Below, piece after piece: positions 35,302 to 44,404 of a stretch of DNA of 64,000 nt. The DNA is from DATBRG01 sp036560445. GTDB taxonomy: Bacteria; Pseudomonadota; Gammaproteobacteria; Burkholderiales; Methylophilaceae. The notes under the pieces are model-generated. The model was not told where the DNA came from. It saw only the letters and a list, made by a program, of their open reading frames with translations, and searched no databases. The translations under genes and the position numbers were made by a program. The first letter of the stretch is position 1; each line of letters opens with the position of its first letter. Location of the stretch: assembly GCA_036560445.1 (NCBI GenBank), contig DATBRG010000007.1:1-64000 (forward strand), in the 5' to 3' direction.

Positions 35302-35874
35302 ATGAATTGCATGATTTACCTGCCAGGCTTTAACTCCGGCCCGCAAAGTGAGAAATCGGTTCTGTTGAAGCAGGAATTCCCCAATCTCATCGTGCCGATT
35401 TACGACACATGGAACCCTGATAACGGTTTCAGGCAGCTTGATGCCTTGATTAGCCCTCTGCTGCCAGATAGCCCGGTACTGGTTGGCTCTTCGCTCGGCG
35501 GTTTCTGGGCTTATCAATTCGCCAGCAAGTACGGCCTGCGTTGCGTATTGCTCAACCCGTGTATGACGCCTGAGGTTTCACTAAAATATGCAGTAGGCAA
35601 GGTGGGGAATTTCTACACGCATGAAACAGGCGTTTTAACAATGGAAGACCTGCTCAAATACCCTGACTACCGCGCTAACCCGCATCCCTCATTCAAACCG
35701 CTCAACCATTGCACGGTACTGCACGAAAAAGGCGATGAAACCATTCCTTACCAGGAGAGCGTTGACAACTTCACGGGCAAAGCCAAGCTGGTACTGCTTG
35801 AGGGTGGTCACCATCGTTTCTCGCGACTGGATATTGCGATCAATGAAATTAGGAGCATGTGTGACAGCCATTAA
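35302..35874 (+). CDS. YqiA/YcfP-type alpha/beta-hydrolase
   Basis: A 190-residue small alpha/beta-hydrolase. It has the strand-loop IYLPGFNSGP near 5-14 (oxyanion region), the nucleophile elbow GSSLGG near 61-66 with Ser as catalytic residue, and a C-terminal His in LEGGHHRF. The Asp is likely in KGDETIPY. It matches the UPF0227/YqiA family by size. ATG 35302 is used; ATG 35311 is also possible and gives the shorter MIYLPGF start. The next gene begins inside its 3' end. Confidence 0.85.
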   Translation: MNCMIYLPGFNSGPQSEKSVLLKQEFPNLIVPIYDTWNPDNGFRQLDALISPLLPDSPVLVGSSLGGFWAYQFASKYGLRCVLLNPCMTPEVSLKYAVGKVGNFYTHETGVLTMEDLLKYPDYRANPHPSFKPLNHCTVLHEKGDETIPYQESVDNFTGKAKLVLLEGGHHRFSRLDIAINEIRSMCDSH

Positions 35875-36685
35875 TAAACTCAAGGCTGAGCCAACCGAAC
35901 TGCGAGCTGCAGCCCTTTACTGGCTGGCGGAGACTGATGCTGCGAGTAAAGCTAATGGCGTTCGTCAATTAGCATCTGCCTGGAAAGGCAATACTGTAGC
36001 GCTTGACGAGCATGCCCTGTTAAGCCCGCCAGATGTGCTTCCCGGGCAACCTGCCAAACCAGAGCTGGTATCACCACTATCAGTCAAACGTCGTGCCATG
36101 AATACAGCAGAAGGCCGTGCGATATTAATCCACGCACTGGCACACATTGAATTCAACGCAATTAACCTAGCGCTTGATGCTATCTGGCGCTTCGCTGGTT
36201 TGCCCTCTGAGTATTATGCTGACTGGCTCAAAGTGGCTGATGAAGAGGCCTACCATTTCACACTACTTGCGCAGCACCTGCAAAGCCTGGGCTATGCCTA
36301 TGGCGATTTCCCCGCACATAACAGTTTGTGGGAGATGGCCGCGAAGACTCGCGACGATGTATTAGCAAGGATCGCTCTGGTGCCACGCACCATGGAAGCC
36401 CGAGGCCTGGATGCCTCACCAGCAGTACGAGCCAAATTGGCACAGGCAGGCGATATGGCCGCAGCGGAGATACTGGACATTATCTTACATGATGAGATTG
36501 GCCATGTAGGTATTGGTAACCATTGGTTTAACTGGCTTTGCGAGCAACGAGGGCTCGAACCAGTTGCCACATACGCTATGCTGGCAGCTCGATATAAAGC
36601 ACCTGTGATGCGTGGGCCATTCAATATGGAGGCCAGGCGCGCTGCAGGTTTTAGTGAGGTTGAGCTGGCGGCACTCATTCAGTAA
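35861..36685 (+). CDS. DUF455 ferritin-like protein
   Basis: A 274-residue DUF455 protein, a ferritin-like helical bundle. It has paired Glu and His ligands in HALAHIEFNAINLALD (about 94-109), DEEAYHF near 132-138 and DEIGHVGIG near 208-216, the di-iron pattern of MiaE-like monooxygenases. The start is GTG 35861, five bases after AGGAGC, and overlaps the YqiA-like gene by 14 bp; the open frame extends further upstream without a better ribosome site. It may act in tRNA or metabolite hydroxylation, but its substrate is unknown. Confidence 0.85.
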   Translation: MTAINKLKAEPTELRAAALYWLAETDAASKANGVRQLASAWKGNTVALDEHALLSPPDVLPGQPAKPELVSPLSVKRRAMNTAEGRAILIHALAHIEFNAINLALDAIWRFAGLPSEYYADWLKVADEEAYHFTLLAQHLQSLGYAYGDFPAHNSLWEMAAKTRDDVLARIALVPRTMEARGLDASPAVRAKLAQAGDMAAAEILDIILHDEIGHVGIGNHWFNWLCEQRGLEPVATYAMLAARYKAPVMRGPFNMEARRAAGFSEVELAALIQ

Positions 36686-36836
36686 TCCCCGGCTCGTAAG
36701 CAAGTACTAACTTTCTCGAGCATTCTTAGTGTGCAAATAAAAACGGAGGCCAAAACTCCGGTTTCACAGAACCTTTGCATTTAGGACTCTCAACGGATTA
36801 GAATGACTTTCAAGGCGATAATTGTTAGGAATAATA

Positions 36837-37892
36837 ATGCCTGAAGTCGTCATAGAAAATCTAACTCTCGAGCAAGAAGAATTAAGGGGATGCGCCAGGA
36901 CTGTGGCTGAGATTGAATGGCTGCTGCTGATTCTGGTTCTTCTTTATCAAACTTTCGGCGGCACTTCTGGTGACGACCGAACTGCTATCGGCATGGCTAT
37001 TTTCTTATACGCCGCCTTTATCATGAGTTTCCATTACGTAAACTTCTATAAAGTCGAAAGTCGATGGAAAGTGGCGCTTGAAACCTGGGTAATGATTAGT
37101 TTTATTACCTGGTGCTTGTGGTTCACGGGCAGATTAGAGAGCCCTCTGGTCAATACCTACCTATTAGTCATCATCACTAGTTCGCTGACACTAGGAAAAG
37201 TAACTACGCTGGCCGAGCTGTGCCTCATTGCTGCCTGTTTTCTGTTTCTGGGCAATCATTCCTCGATCCATGACGTTCTTACCTTGAGCTATACGGGGGC
37301 GATTCTTGTCCAACTGGCCCCTATCATCCTGGTAGCTTATATCACTTCGATGTTTTCCTCGGATATTCGCTATGGCCTCAACAAGGCCAAACTTGTATCA
37401 GAAACCGATGAACTGACGAAAGTATTCAACAGGCGTGGATTCACTATTGCAGCTGACCGATTATTTGGCCAGGCAAAACGCTATAACCGGGCGATGAGCG
37501 TGCTTGTTATTGACTCGGACAACCTGAAACAAATCAATGATAATCACGGCCATAAATTTGGTGACACGCTTTTATTGATGATTGTGAAGTGCATCAAAGA
37601 CCAGCTTCGCGATACCGACGTGCTGGCGCGTTTTGGTGGGGATGAGTTTGTCGTTCTGCTGCCGGAGGCGCAATCTTCAGGCGCACAACTGGTCGCAGAG
37701 AGAATTCTGCATGCGGTGGCAAACTCGCTGATCAATATTGATGGAACAAGCGTCAAAGGAACCGTAAGTATAGGCCTCGCCACTTTTCCGGATGACGGCC
37801 CGTCAATCACCTCAATTGTAGAAAACGCAGATAAGGCAATGTACCAGGCAAAAAGTGACGGACGTAATAAGGTAATCAAATTCGCTAGCTAG
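36837..37892 (+). CDS. Membrane diguanylate cyclase (GGDEF)
   Basis: A 351-residue protein. The N-terminal 190 residues contain six hydrophobic segments with no cytoplasmic sensor recognised, and a GGDEF domain follows (about 190-350). The active site RFGGDEF is intact near 263-269 and the inhibitory RDTD lies five residues upstream, so an active cyclase is expected. I use ATG 36837, with TTAGGA six bases upstream; TTG 36822 would add five residues. The stop overlaps the convergent next gene in the palindrome CTAGCTAGCT. Confidence 0.9.
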   Translation: MPEVVIENLTLEQEELRGCARTVAEIEWLLLILVLLYQTFGGTSGDDRTAIGMAIFLYAAFIMSFHYVNFYKVESRWKVALETWVMISFITWCLWFTGRLESPLVNTYLLVIITSSLTLGKVTTLAELCLIAACFLFLGNHSSIHDVLTLSYTGAILVQLAPIILVAYITSMFSSDIRYGLNKAKLVSETDELTKVFNRRGFTIAADRLFGQAKRYNRAMSVLVIDSDNLKQINDNHGHKFGDTLLLMIVKCIKDQLRDTDVLARFGGDEFVVLLPEAQSSGAQLVAERILHAVANSLINIDGTSVKGTVSIGLATFPDDGPSITSIVENADKAMYQAKSDGRNKVIKFAS

Positions 37893-39019
37893 CTGACTTT
37901 AAACGGAGCGCGTTCCTCCAACTCATTATGATAAGCGCCCATATTCTCTGCTTCTTGCCCGACAAAATTCCTGATCGCAGCTTCAAAATCCGGGTGTGCG
38001 ATTTTGTGAAATGAGCAAGTTGGCCTCGGCAAGAAGCCACGTGCCAGCTTGTGTTCCCCTTGTGCGCCTCCTTCAAAATAGCGGATATTGCGCGCAATAC
38101 AAAACTCCTGTGCCTGGTAATAGCAAAGCTCGAAGTGCAAACCCAGCACATATTCCAATGCACCCCAGTAACGACCATACAAATTTGTGCTATCAAACAG
38201 GTTAAGCGCCGACGCAATTGGCTGGCCATTCTGCTCAGCCACGATAAGCAAAGTCTGTAAGGGCAAGCGCTCGCCCAAGGCATAAAAGAATTCACGCGTG
38301 AGGTAAGGCGTGGAGCGATGCTCGCGATAGGTATTTTGGTAACAACTAAAGAAAAAATCCCAATCCGCCTGAGTGATATTTTCAGCAGTGAGCTTTCTAC
38401 ATGTCACCCCTGCAGCCGTAATCTTCTTGCGCTCTTGCTTGATTTTCTTACGCTTGTCGTGCGATAGGCGGCTCAAGAAATCCTCGAAATCTTTAAAGCC
38501 CTCATTCTGCCAACGGAATTGCACTCCCTTGCGTTCAAGCCATCCAGCTTGTCTCAGTATGTTGGCCGTGGCTTCATCGGGAAACAGGATATGCGAGGAA
38601 GATAGCGAATGCCGCTCCATTTGCTCAATCAATACTTGTGCCATCAGGGCTTGAATTCCAGTATCTGCACTTAGCAAGCGCGGCCCGGTAATCGGGGTAA
38701 ATGGAATCGCCGCCAGTAATTTTGGATAATAGGCCATGCCATTACGCTCATAGGCATCAGCCCAAGCCCAATCAAATACGTATTCGCCATAAGAATGTGT
38801 CTTGAGGTATAGGGCTGTAGCCCCTACCAGCTTGCCATGATTCCTGACGGTAATGGGATAAGGCTGCCAGCCAGTCCCTGCCCCCAGGCAACCCGTATCT
38901 TCTAGCGCGCTGAGAAAGGCATGGCTCAGGATAGGCGAGCCATCGGTGAGTGCATCCCACTCCATGGCGTCAAGCTCACTGACGCCTCCTACTATTTCTA
39001 CTTCAATACTCATTGGCAT
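37889..39019 (-). CDS. GNAT/FemAB-like acyltransferase, DUF482 (COG3146)
   Basis: A 376-residue protein of the COG3146/DUF482 family, GNAT-fold enzymes distantly related to FemAB peptidoglycan transferases. The opening is PMSIEVEIVGGVSELDAMEW. Conserved stretches are SHAFLSALEDTGC, FDWAWADAYERNG, YYPKLLAAIPFTP and the late FELCYYQAQEFCIARNIRYFEG, which is characteristic. Substrate unknown. I start at ATG 39019; a TTG at 39094 extends the frame by 25 residues but family members start here. Confidence 0.82.
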   Translation of the reverse strand: MPMSIEVEIVGGVSELDAMEWDALTDGSPILSHAFLSALEDTGCLGAGTGWQPYPITVRNHGKLVGATALYLKTHSYGEYVFDWAWADAYERNGMAYYPKLLAAIPFTPITGPRLLSADTGIQALMAQVLIEQMERHSLSSSHILFPDEATANILRQAGWLERKGVQFRWQNEGFKDFEDFLSRLSHDKRKKIKQERKKITAAGVTCRKLTAENITQADWDFFFSCYQNTYREHRSTPYLTREFFYALGERLPLQTLLIVAEQNGQPIASALNLFDSTNLYGRYWGALEYVLGLHFELCYYQAQEFCIARNIRYFEGGAQGEHKLARGFLPRPTCSFHKIAHPDFEAAIRNFVGQEAENMGAYHNELEERAPFKVS

Positions 39020-39349
39020 ATCATGGCATGGATGGCGGAAGCGCGCGACCCCTAGCCAAGGGCCATTGATGACAGGTTTTGTGGGTTTGCGCAAAGGCTG
39101 GCGTAACCCATAAAACCCAATGATGATATTCGCCTAAGGATTTGAAAGTTAAAGCGGATTCGCGGACCGATAAAATGCCTGATTCGCGAACCCGCCTGAG
39201 TTCTGATCTATACGGGGATTGTTAGCTAGCGTGATAGCTGGGCTTAAGACTTACAGTGAACCTGTCTCTTAATCCCGACAGATATCCCGCATCTTATCAA
39301 AACCAGCTTTCATTCAACTGATTAAATTGTCGCCAAAAGATGACGATGG
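39020..39349. other. Intergenic region with a spaced direct repeat
   Basis: 330 bases with no gene seen. GATTCGCGGACC (39157-39168) and GATTCGCGAACC (39181-39192) are a 12-base direct repeat, 11/12 identical, 24 bases apart start to start. This could be an operator, but nothing names it. Confidence 0.5.
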
Positions 39350-39583
39350 CTATTTCTTCTTGCTATCGTGACCGCCGAAGTCGTCGACGCCGTGACCGAT
39401 TACGCCACCGATAGCAGCGCCGCCTACCGTGCCCCATGCGCTACCGCCGGTTAGCACAGCACCCGCTACACCGCCAATGGCAGCACCTGCGGCTGCATTT
39501 TTCTGACGTGTAGACATACCAGCACAGCCTGTCAAACTGACGACTAGCAATAATGCTAATAATGATTGTCTGGTCATAGCCAT
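39350..39583 (-). CDS. Glycine-zipper lipoprotein
   Basis: A 77-residue lipoprotein: signal sequence with lipobox LTGC ending near residue 18, then a glycine-zipper segment GAAIGGVAGAVLTGG and a second GGAAIGGVIG, and a charged tail DSKKK. It resembles small OsmB/YMGG-like outer-membrane lipoproteins. I start at ATG 39583, right after AAGGAG; the longer frame from 39670 has no such site. Function likely envelope stress-related, by family only. Confidence 0.85.
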   Translation of the reverse strand: MAMTRQSLLALLLVVSLTGCAGMSTRQKNAAAGAAIGGVAGAVLTGGSAWGTVGGAAIGGVIGHGVDDFGGHDSKKK

Positions 39584-39800
39584 AATTTCTCCTTGATTGA
39601 TTTGTGAACGCACATCATTTGCCTTACTGATATGGCAAAATCGGTGCCAACCATGAAAAATTATTACCAATCAACAAATTAGTGAGTTTTTTATTATTCG
39701 TGCAAGGTTAAGCATGGCGCAAAGCGTCGCCATAACCCAACAGATCAGAATCCGTCACGGCACAAAAAAGAAGGGAGATTTGATTAAAACGGGGGCGAAA

Positions 39801-40418
39801 CTATAGAGAGCGCTTACGGCTGGTCGTTGCGTCTTTATTTTTTTTGTTCTTGGGTACAGGGTCCGGATCCTGCACCTCATTTTTTGCCGTTGCCGCACGC
39901 TGGCGCTCGATGGCTCGGGCTTGAGCGGCTTCCAACTCATTCAGCGTAATCACGCCATCATTATTAAGATCAACCTGGCTAAAATGGCGAGCAATCTGTG
40001 GCAAGGTTTCGGCTGCTTCCTCGCGTGAAATTGAGCCATCATTATCTTTGTCTGAACTCAGGAATCGCTCCTGAATACGCTGGCGCATAAGTCGGCGTTG
40101 CTCCTGGATTTGTACATGGTCAGGATCGGTCGATCGCGCATACTCATCAAGATCCCGGCGTAAACGCATGCGTTCTTCAGCGCTGACATTGTCATCCAGA
40201 GTTTGTGCATCTGATGCTTCATCGCCATCAGCAGATGGGGCATCGGCATCATCTGTAATTCCCGATTGATTCTCACGACTAGCGCTAGGATTATCACGCT
40301 GACCTTCGCGATTTGTCTGAACGGAACCAGCGAATATATTTTGGGATAGTGCTAAAAATGCACACAGCGCAAGAAGCACATACTTTTTGTAGTCTAATAA
40401 ATGATGGGCTATCAGCAT
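39801..40418 (-). CDS. Exported EF-hand protein
   Basis: A 205-residue secreted protein with a signal peptide (about 1-31, after NIFAG). A low-complexity acidic region (about 40-90) precedes two EF-hand calcium loops, DKDNDGSISREE near 123-134 and DLNNDGVITLNE near 149-160. A basic, Lys-rich tail (KNKKNKD) ends it. Likely a periplasmic or cell-surface Ca-binding protein. It is divergent from ompR. No strong ribosome site before ATG 40418, so the start is tentative. Confidence 0.82.
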   Translation of the reverse strand: MLIAHHLLDYKKYVLLALCAFLALSQNIFAGSVQTNREGQRDNPSASRENQSGITDDADAPSADGDEASDAQTLDDNVSAEERMRLRRDLDEYARSTDPDHVQIQEQRRLMRQRIQERFLSSDKDNDGSISREEAAETLPQIARHFSQVDLNNDGVITLNELEAAQARAIERQRAATAKNEVQDPDPVPKNKKNKDATTSRKRSL

Positions 40419-40841
40419 CGCCGGTCAGACCATAAAAATATGGGTATGAAGCATTTTTTGCTTCAAGTTTAGGGCATTGTTTTTGTAATTTTCACTCATA
40501 GCTTTTATGGTTATCAGCTGATGACTGAGACGCAACTTACTGCGAATTCGTTCATATGAGATATCTCCATCCCAATCACTATCTTGTTTTTGTTAATTAT
40601 GTTTTTAATTGTTTGCAAAATTGACTTTTATTTAGCCAACTTGTCTTTTCTTTAGAGCAGTGACACGTCAATTTCATTTGACGAGAGGCGTAATAATGAC
40701 GCATGAATGTAAATCGAATGTTTCACCCAAGCTCCACAATGTAACATTTTGTAACATCAAAAAATGATGGATTGCGCCAAAAACTCCGAGTAAATGCAGA
40801 TTACTCTTTCAATAACTGCATATTCCGCACAAAATAACATT
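40419..40841. other. Divergent intergenic region upstream of ompR
   Basis: 423 bases, mostly AT-rich. It contains the OmpR-box-like repeat at 40740-40759, and CGTCAA/TTGACG as a short inverted repeat around 40667-40684. No gene seen. Confidence 0.6.
40740..40759 (+). promoter_or_regulatory. OmpR-box-like tandem 10-bp direct repeat
   Basis: TGTAACATTT followed directly by TGTAACATCA: two 10-base units with the first eight bases identical, starting 102 bp before the ompR start. OmpR binds tandem 10-bp half-sites containing TGTAACA or TGAAACA, so autoregulation is plausible. Confidence 0.7.
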
Positions 40842-41570
40842 ATGCAAGCAAATATCAAAAAAATTCTGATGGTCGATGATGACCTGCGCATGCGTGAACT
40901 ACTGCAACGCTATCTGGGAGAACAGGGCTTCAGCGTCAAGGCAGTTTCAGACTCTGCGGAAATGGATACGGCATTGCTGCATGAACATGCGGACCTGCTG
41001 GTACTCGACCTGATGCTTCCGGGTGAAGATGGCCTCGCCATCTGTCGCAGGTTACGAGCGAATGGCAATACCATGCCTATCATTATGCTGACAGCACGTG
41101 GCGATGAGGTGGATAGGATCATCGGTTTGGAAATGGGTGCGGACGACTACCTGCCGAAGCCTTTCAACCCTAGGGAGTTGCTGGCACGTATCAACGCGGT
41201 GATGCGCCGTCATGGGCGCACGCCACCCAGCGCACCCGTAGCCGAAGGCGCAAGCTTCAGCTTCGGTGAATTTGTATTTGATCCATCAACGCGGAGCTTA
41301 AGCCGAAACGGCATGGGCATTACGATCACCAGCGGTGAATTCGCATTACTCAAAGTTTTTGTTGACCACCCACGCCAGCCGCTTTCACGTGACAGGTTGA
41401 TGCAACTTGCACGCGGTCGTGAACTGGATGTATTCGATCGCAGCATAGATGTCCAGGTATCAAGGCTACGCAGACTGATTGAACCTGACCCGGCGCATCC
41501 ACACTTTCTACAAACAATGTGGGGCTTTGGGTATGTATTTATTCCCGATGGCGAACCTGTCAAAAATTGA
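40842..41570 (+). CDS. ompR: OmpR-type response regulator
   Basis: A 242-residue OmpR/PhoB response regulator controlling envelope or osmotic genes. The receiver domain (about 5-120) shows MVDDD, the phospho-accepting Asp in VLDLMLPG near 57, and a Lys in LPKPF. A winged-helix DNA-binding domain (about 145-240) closes it, with the usual FDRSIDVQVSRLRRL. ATG 40842 matches OmpR's own start MQANIKKILMVDDD; ATG 40794 would extend it by 16 residues. It overlaps envZ by four bases (TTGA). The 10-bp repeat upstream suggests self-control. Confidence 0.93.
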   Translation: MQANIKKILMVDDDLRMRELLQRYLGEQGFSVKAVSDSAEMDTALLHEHADLLVLDLMLPGEDGLAICRRLRANGNTMPIIMLTARGDEVDRIIGLEMGADDYLPKPFNPRELLARINAVMRRHGRTPPSAPVAEGASFSFGEFVFDPSTRSLSRNGMGITITSGEFALLKVFVDHPRQPLSRDRLMQLARGRELDVFDRSIDVQVSRLRRLIEPDPAHPHFLQTMWGFGYVFIPDGEPVKN

Positions 41571-42877
41571 AGCTACTGCCGCGTACCCTGCTTGCCCGCA
41601 TCATGCTGCTTATCGCACTGCTATTGGCAGTGGGGCAGTTCGCGTCACTTAAGTTATTTGAATATTTCGAGCGCGAACCCCGCGCAGTTGCCGCAGCTCT
41701 GCAGGCAATAACTGTCGTTAACTATACCCGTGCTTCGCTGATGGCGGCACACGAAAATCGGCGTATTGCTTTGCTATCAGAGCTTTCTGGCCGGGAAGGC
41801 GTGCATATCTATGCCGCCGACATGCTGGAGGATATTGAGCCTCTACCGCCAGACCCCTTCATTCGCATGGTCGTAGAAAAGATACGCGAACGATTGGGTC
41901 CGGAAACTCTGGTTGCCATCAACCATTTCGGGGTGCCCGGGCTTTGGGTAAGTTTCTCTATCGGGCAGGATGACTACTGGGTAGTCATCCCACGTTTCCA
42001 GGTTGAGCGCCCTTTCCCCTGGCAATGGTTTGGCTGGGGTGCCCTGGTTATCGTGCTATCCCTGCTTGGCGCTTACATGATCGCCTCGCGCATCAATCGC
42101 CCACTTAATTTGCTAATCAAGGCGGCTGACCGGCTACGCAATGGCGAACAGCCACATAAACTGCCTGAAGATGGTATTGATGAATTACGTGAGGTCAGCC
42201 GTACTTTCAACGAAATGACAGAAGCCTTGGTGCGCCTTGATAACGAACGCACATTATTGCTCGCTGGCGTCTCTCACGATTTACGTACACCACTCGCTAG
42301 GCTACGTCTATCAGTCGAAATGCTGCCCGATGAAAAATGCGAGCAGCTCAAAGAAGGCATGGTGCAGGATATTTCCGATATGGATAACATCATTCACCAG
42401 TTCCTGGACTTTGTGCGTGGTGTAGAAGGCGAACCCTCACAAATGGTCGACCTGAATGTGTTATTGAAATCCATAGCAGAACGCCATATTCGAGCTGGGC
42501 GGCATCTTAACCTCAAGCTGTCGTCCACTCATCTTATTCCGCTGAGACCTCTAGCCATGCAACGCCTGATCGGCAATCTGGTAGATAACGCTTTTGCCTA
42601 TAGCAAAGGTAGTGAGGTAACACTTGCGACAAAAATCACTGCTGGCTCTATCGTCTTGAGTGTACTGGATAATGGGCCGGGCATCCCAGCCTCTCAGATG
42701 GCTAGGCTACTCCGCCCTTTCGAGCGTCTGGACAAAGCCCGCGGCAATGAAGGTGGCAGTGGGCTGGGGCTGGCAATTGCTGACCGTATCGCCAAGCTGC
42801 ACAAAGGCAAACTGGAACTACTCAATAGATCACAAGGTGGGCTGGAAGCCAGGCTTACCTTACCAATACAGCCCTAA
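41567..42877 (+). CDS. envZ: EnvZ-type sensor histidine kinase
   Basis: A 436-residue kinase with membrane helices near 8-30 and 140-160, a periplasmic sensor between (about 31-138), HAMP (about 160-210) and a HisKA domain with the phosphorylated His in AGVSHDLRTPLARL. The HATPase domain has N box MQRLIGNLVDNAF, G1 LDNGPGIP and G2 GSGLGLAI. TTG 41567 overlaps the ompR stop, with no other plausible start inside ompR; a GTG at 41519 would give a long overlap. The stop overlaps cysG, convergent. Confidence 0.92.
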   Translation: MKLLPRTLLARIMLLIALLLAVGQFASLKLFEYFEREPRAVAAALQAITVVNYTRASLMAAHENRRIALLSELSGREGVHIYAADMLEDIEPLPPDPFIRMVVEKIRERLGPETLVAINHFGVPGLWVSFSIGQDDYWVVIPRFQVERPFPWQWFGWGALVIVLSLLGAYMIASRINRPLNLLIKAADRLRNGEQPHKLPEDGIDELREVSRTFNEMTEALVRLDNERTLLLAGVSHDLRTPLARLRLSVEMLPDEKCEQLKEGMVQDISDMDNIIHQFLDFVRGVEGEPSQMVDLNVLLKSIAERHIRAGRHLNLKLSSTHLIPLRPLAMQRLIGNLVDNAFAYSKGSEVTLATKITAGSIVLSVLDNGPGIPASQMARLLRPFERLDKARGNEGGSGLGLAIADRIAKLHKGKLELLNRSQGGLEARLTLPIQP

Positions 42878-44262
42878 TTTTCCGGGTTAAACCAGGCAAG
42901 TTTCTTCCGTAGCGTTACCACTTCACCTACGATAGTCAGGCATGGTGGTTTCAGCTCCGCCAAGGCCACCTTGTCAGCCAAATCAGCCAGCGTCGCCACA
43001 ACCACACGTTGCCTGGGTGTTGTCCCTTGCTGCACGACAGCTGCGGGGGTGCTGGCACTCAAGCCATGCGCTATCAATTGCTGGCATATTTCTGCCAGGC
43101 CCACCAGCCCCATGTATATCACCACGGTCTGCCGGGGGCGTACGAGAATGGGCCAATCCAAATTGACCGAGCCATCCTTGAGATGGCCCGTGGTAAAGAT
43201 GCAAGACTGCGCATAATCACGATGCGTGAGTGGTATCCCTGCGTAGCTGGAAACGCCGCTGGCAGCAGTGATGCCGGGGACCACCTGGAATGGCACACCA
43301 TGCTCCATAAGGGTTTCAATTTCTTCACCGCCACGCCCAAATATAAATGGGTCACCGCCCTTGAGGCGTAAGACTCTTTTGCCATCAAGCGCCAGCCTGA
43401 CCAGAAGGTCATTGATTTCTTCCTGCGGTAGCGTGTGCTGGTCACGTTCCTTGCCCACATAAACCAGCTCGGCGTCACGCCGCACCAGCTCCATGACTTC
43501 CTTGCTCACCAGTTTGTCATAGACGCACACATCGGCTTGCTGCATCAGTCTCAAGGCGCGAAAGGTAAGCAGATCCGGCTCTCCTGGCCCACCCCCAACC
43601 AGATAAACCTCACCACGATGTGGCGAGATTGCATTCTGATCAAGCGCCTTATCCATTGCGGCCCGAGCTGCGGACTCCTGCCCGGAAAATACACGCTCTG
43701 CGATAGCGCCCTGGAAAACCTCTTCCCAGAAAATACGACGTCCCTGCATGCTGGTAAAACGCTGCTTCACGCGCTGACGAAACTCCGCAGCCAGATTCGC
43801 CAACCGCCCATAACTGGCTGGAATCATGGTTTCAATTTTGCTGCGAATCATACGTGCCAGTACTGGCGCTACACCACTGCTGGAAATCGCAATGACCACA
43901 GGTGAACGGTCAACGATAGACGGCATGGTGAAAGTACATAAATCTGGCGAATCAACCACGTTGACGGGAATGTTGCGTTTCTTGGCTGCTATAGAAACTG
44001 CGGCATTGATTGGCTCATCGTCAGTCGCAGCAATAACAAGAGTCGCACCATCAAGCTGCTCAGGCTCAAACAATCCCTGTATATGGCTAATAGACCTCTC
44101 ATCCACCATTGCAGCAAGTTCAGCGTGCAGATCTGGCGCAACAACCTCCACCGCGGCTTCAGCCTTCAGCAGCATAGTCACTTTACGCACGGCAACATCA
44201 CCACCGCCGATAACTACACAACGGCGGCCTTTGATTCTCATAAAAACGGGTAGTGCATCCAT
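42874..44262 (-). CDS. cysG: Siroheme synthase CysG
   Basis: CysG makes siroheme from uroporphyrinogen III for sulfite and nitrite reductases. The 462-residue fusion has an N-terminal precorrin-2 dehydrogenase/ferrochelatase (about 1-215, VIGGGDVAVRKV, the NAD loop, with the conserved Asp in INAAVS region), and a C-terminal SUMT methyltransferase (about 216-460, VYLVGGGPGEPDLLTFRAL and VPGITAASGVSSYAGIPLTH). Complete length. It is divergent from miaB across 142 bp. Confidence 0.96.
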   Translation of the reverse strand: MDALPVFMRIKGRRCVVIGGGDVAVRKVTMLLKAEAAVEVVAPDLHAELAAMVDERSISHIQGLFEPEQLDGATLVIAATDDEPINAAVSIAAKKRNIPVNVVDSPDLCTFTMPSIVDRSPVVIAISSSGVAPVLARMIRSKIETMIPASYGRLANLAAEFRQRVKQRFTSMQGRRIFWEEVFQGAIAERVFSGQESAARAAMDKALDQNAISPHRGEVYLVGGGPGEPDLLTFRALRLMQQADVCVYDKLVSKEVMELVRRDAELVYVGKERDQHTLPQEEINDLLVRLALDGKRVLRLKGGDPFIFGRGGEEIETLMEHGVPFQVVPGITAASGVSSYAGIPLTHRDYAQSCIFTTGHLKDGSVNLDWPILVRPRQTVVIYMGLVGLAEICQQLIAHGLSASTPAAVVQQGTTPRQRVVVATLADLADKVALAELKPPCLTIVGEVVTLRKKLAWFNPEN

Positions 44263-44404
44263 TGCTACATTTTACCCTTGTTTGTGAATCAGTAATGGCT
44301 GCGCTACAATTGGCACTTAGCCTACTGTTTTTTTAAGATATTTTGCACCCACACCCGAATCGCTTTAACCAACATCGTTTATCCAGTTCGGCAAAAGTCA
44401 GTTA

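Noticed and set aside
35735..35860. Upstream extension of the DUF455 frame by 42 codons into the YqiA-like gene
   Set aside because: The extension has no ribosome site and would overlap the hydrolase by 140 bp, whereas GTG 35861 has AGGAGC right before it.
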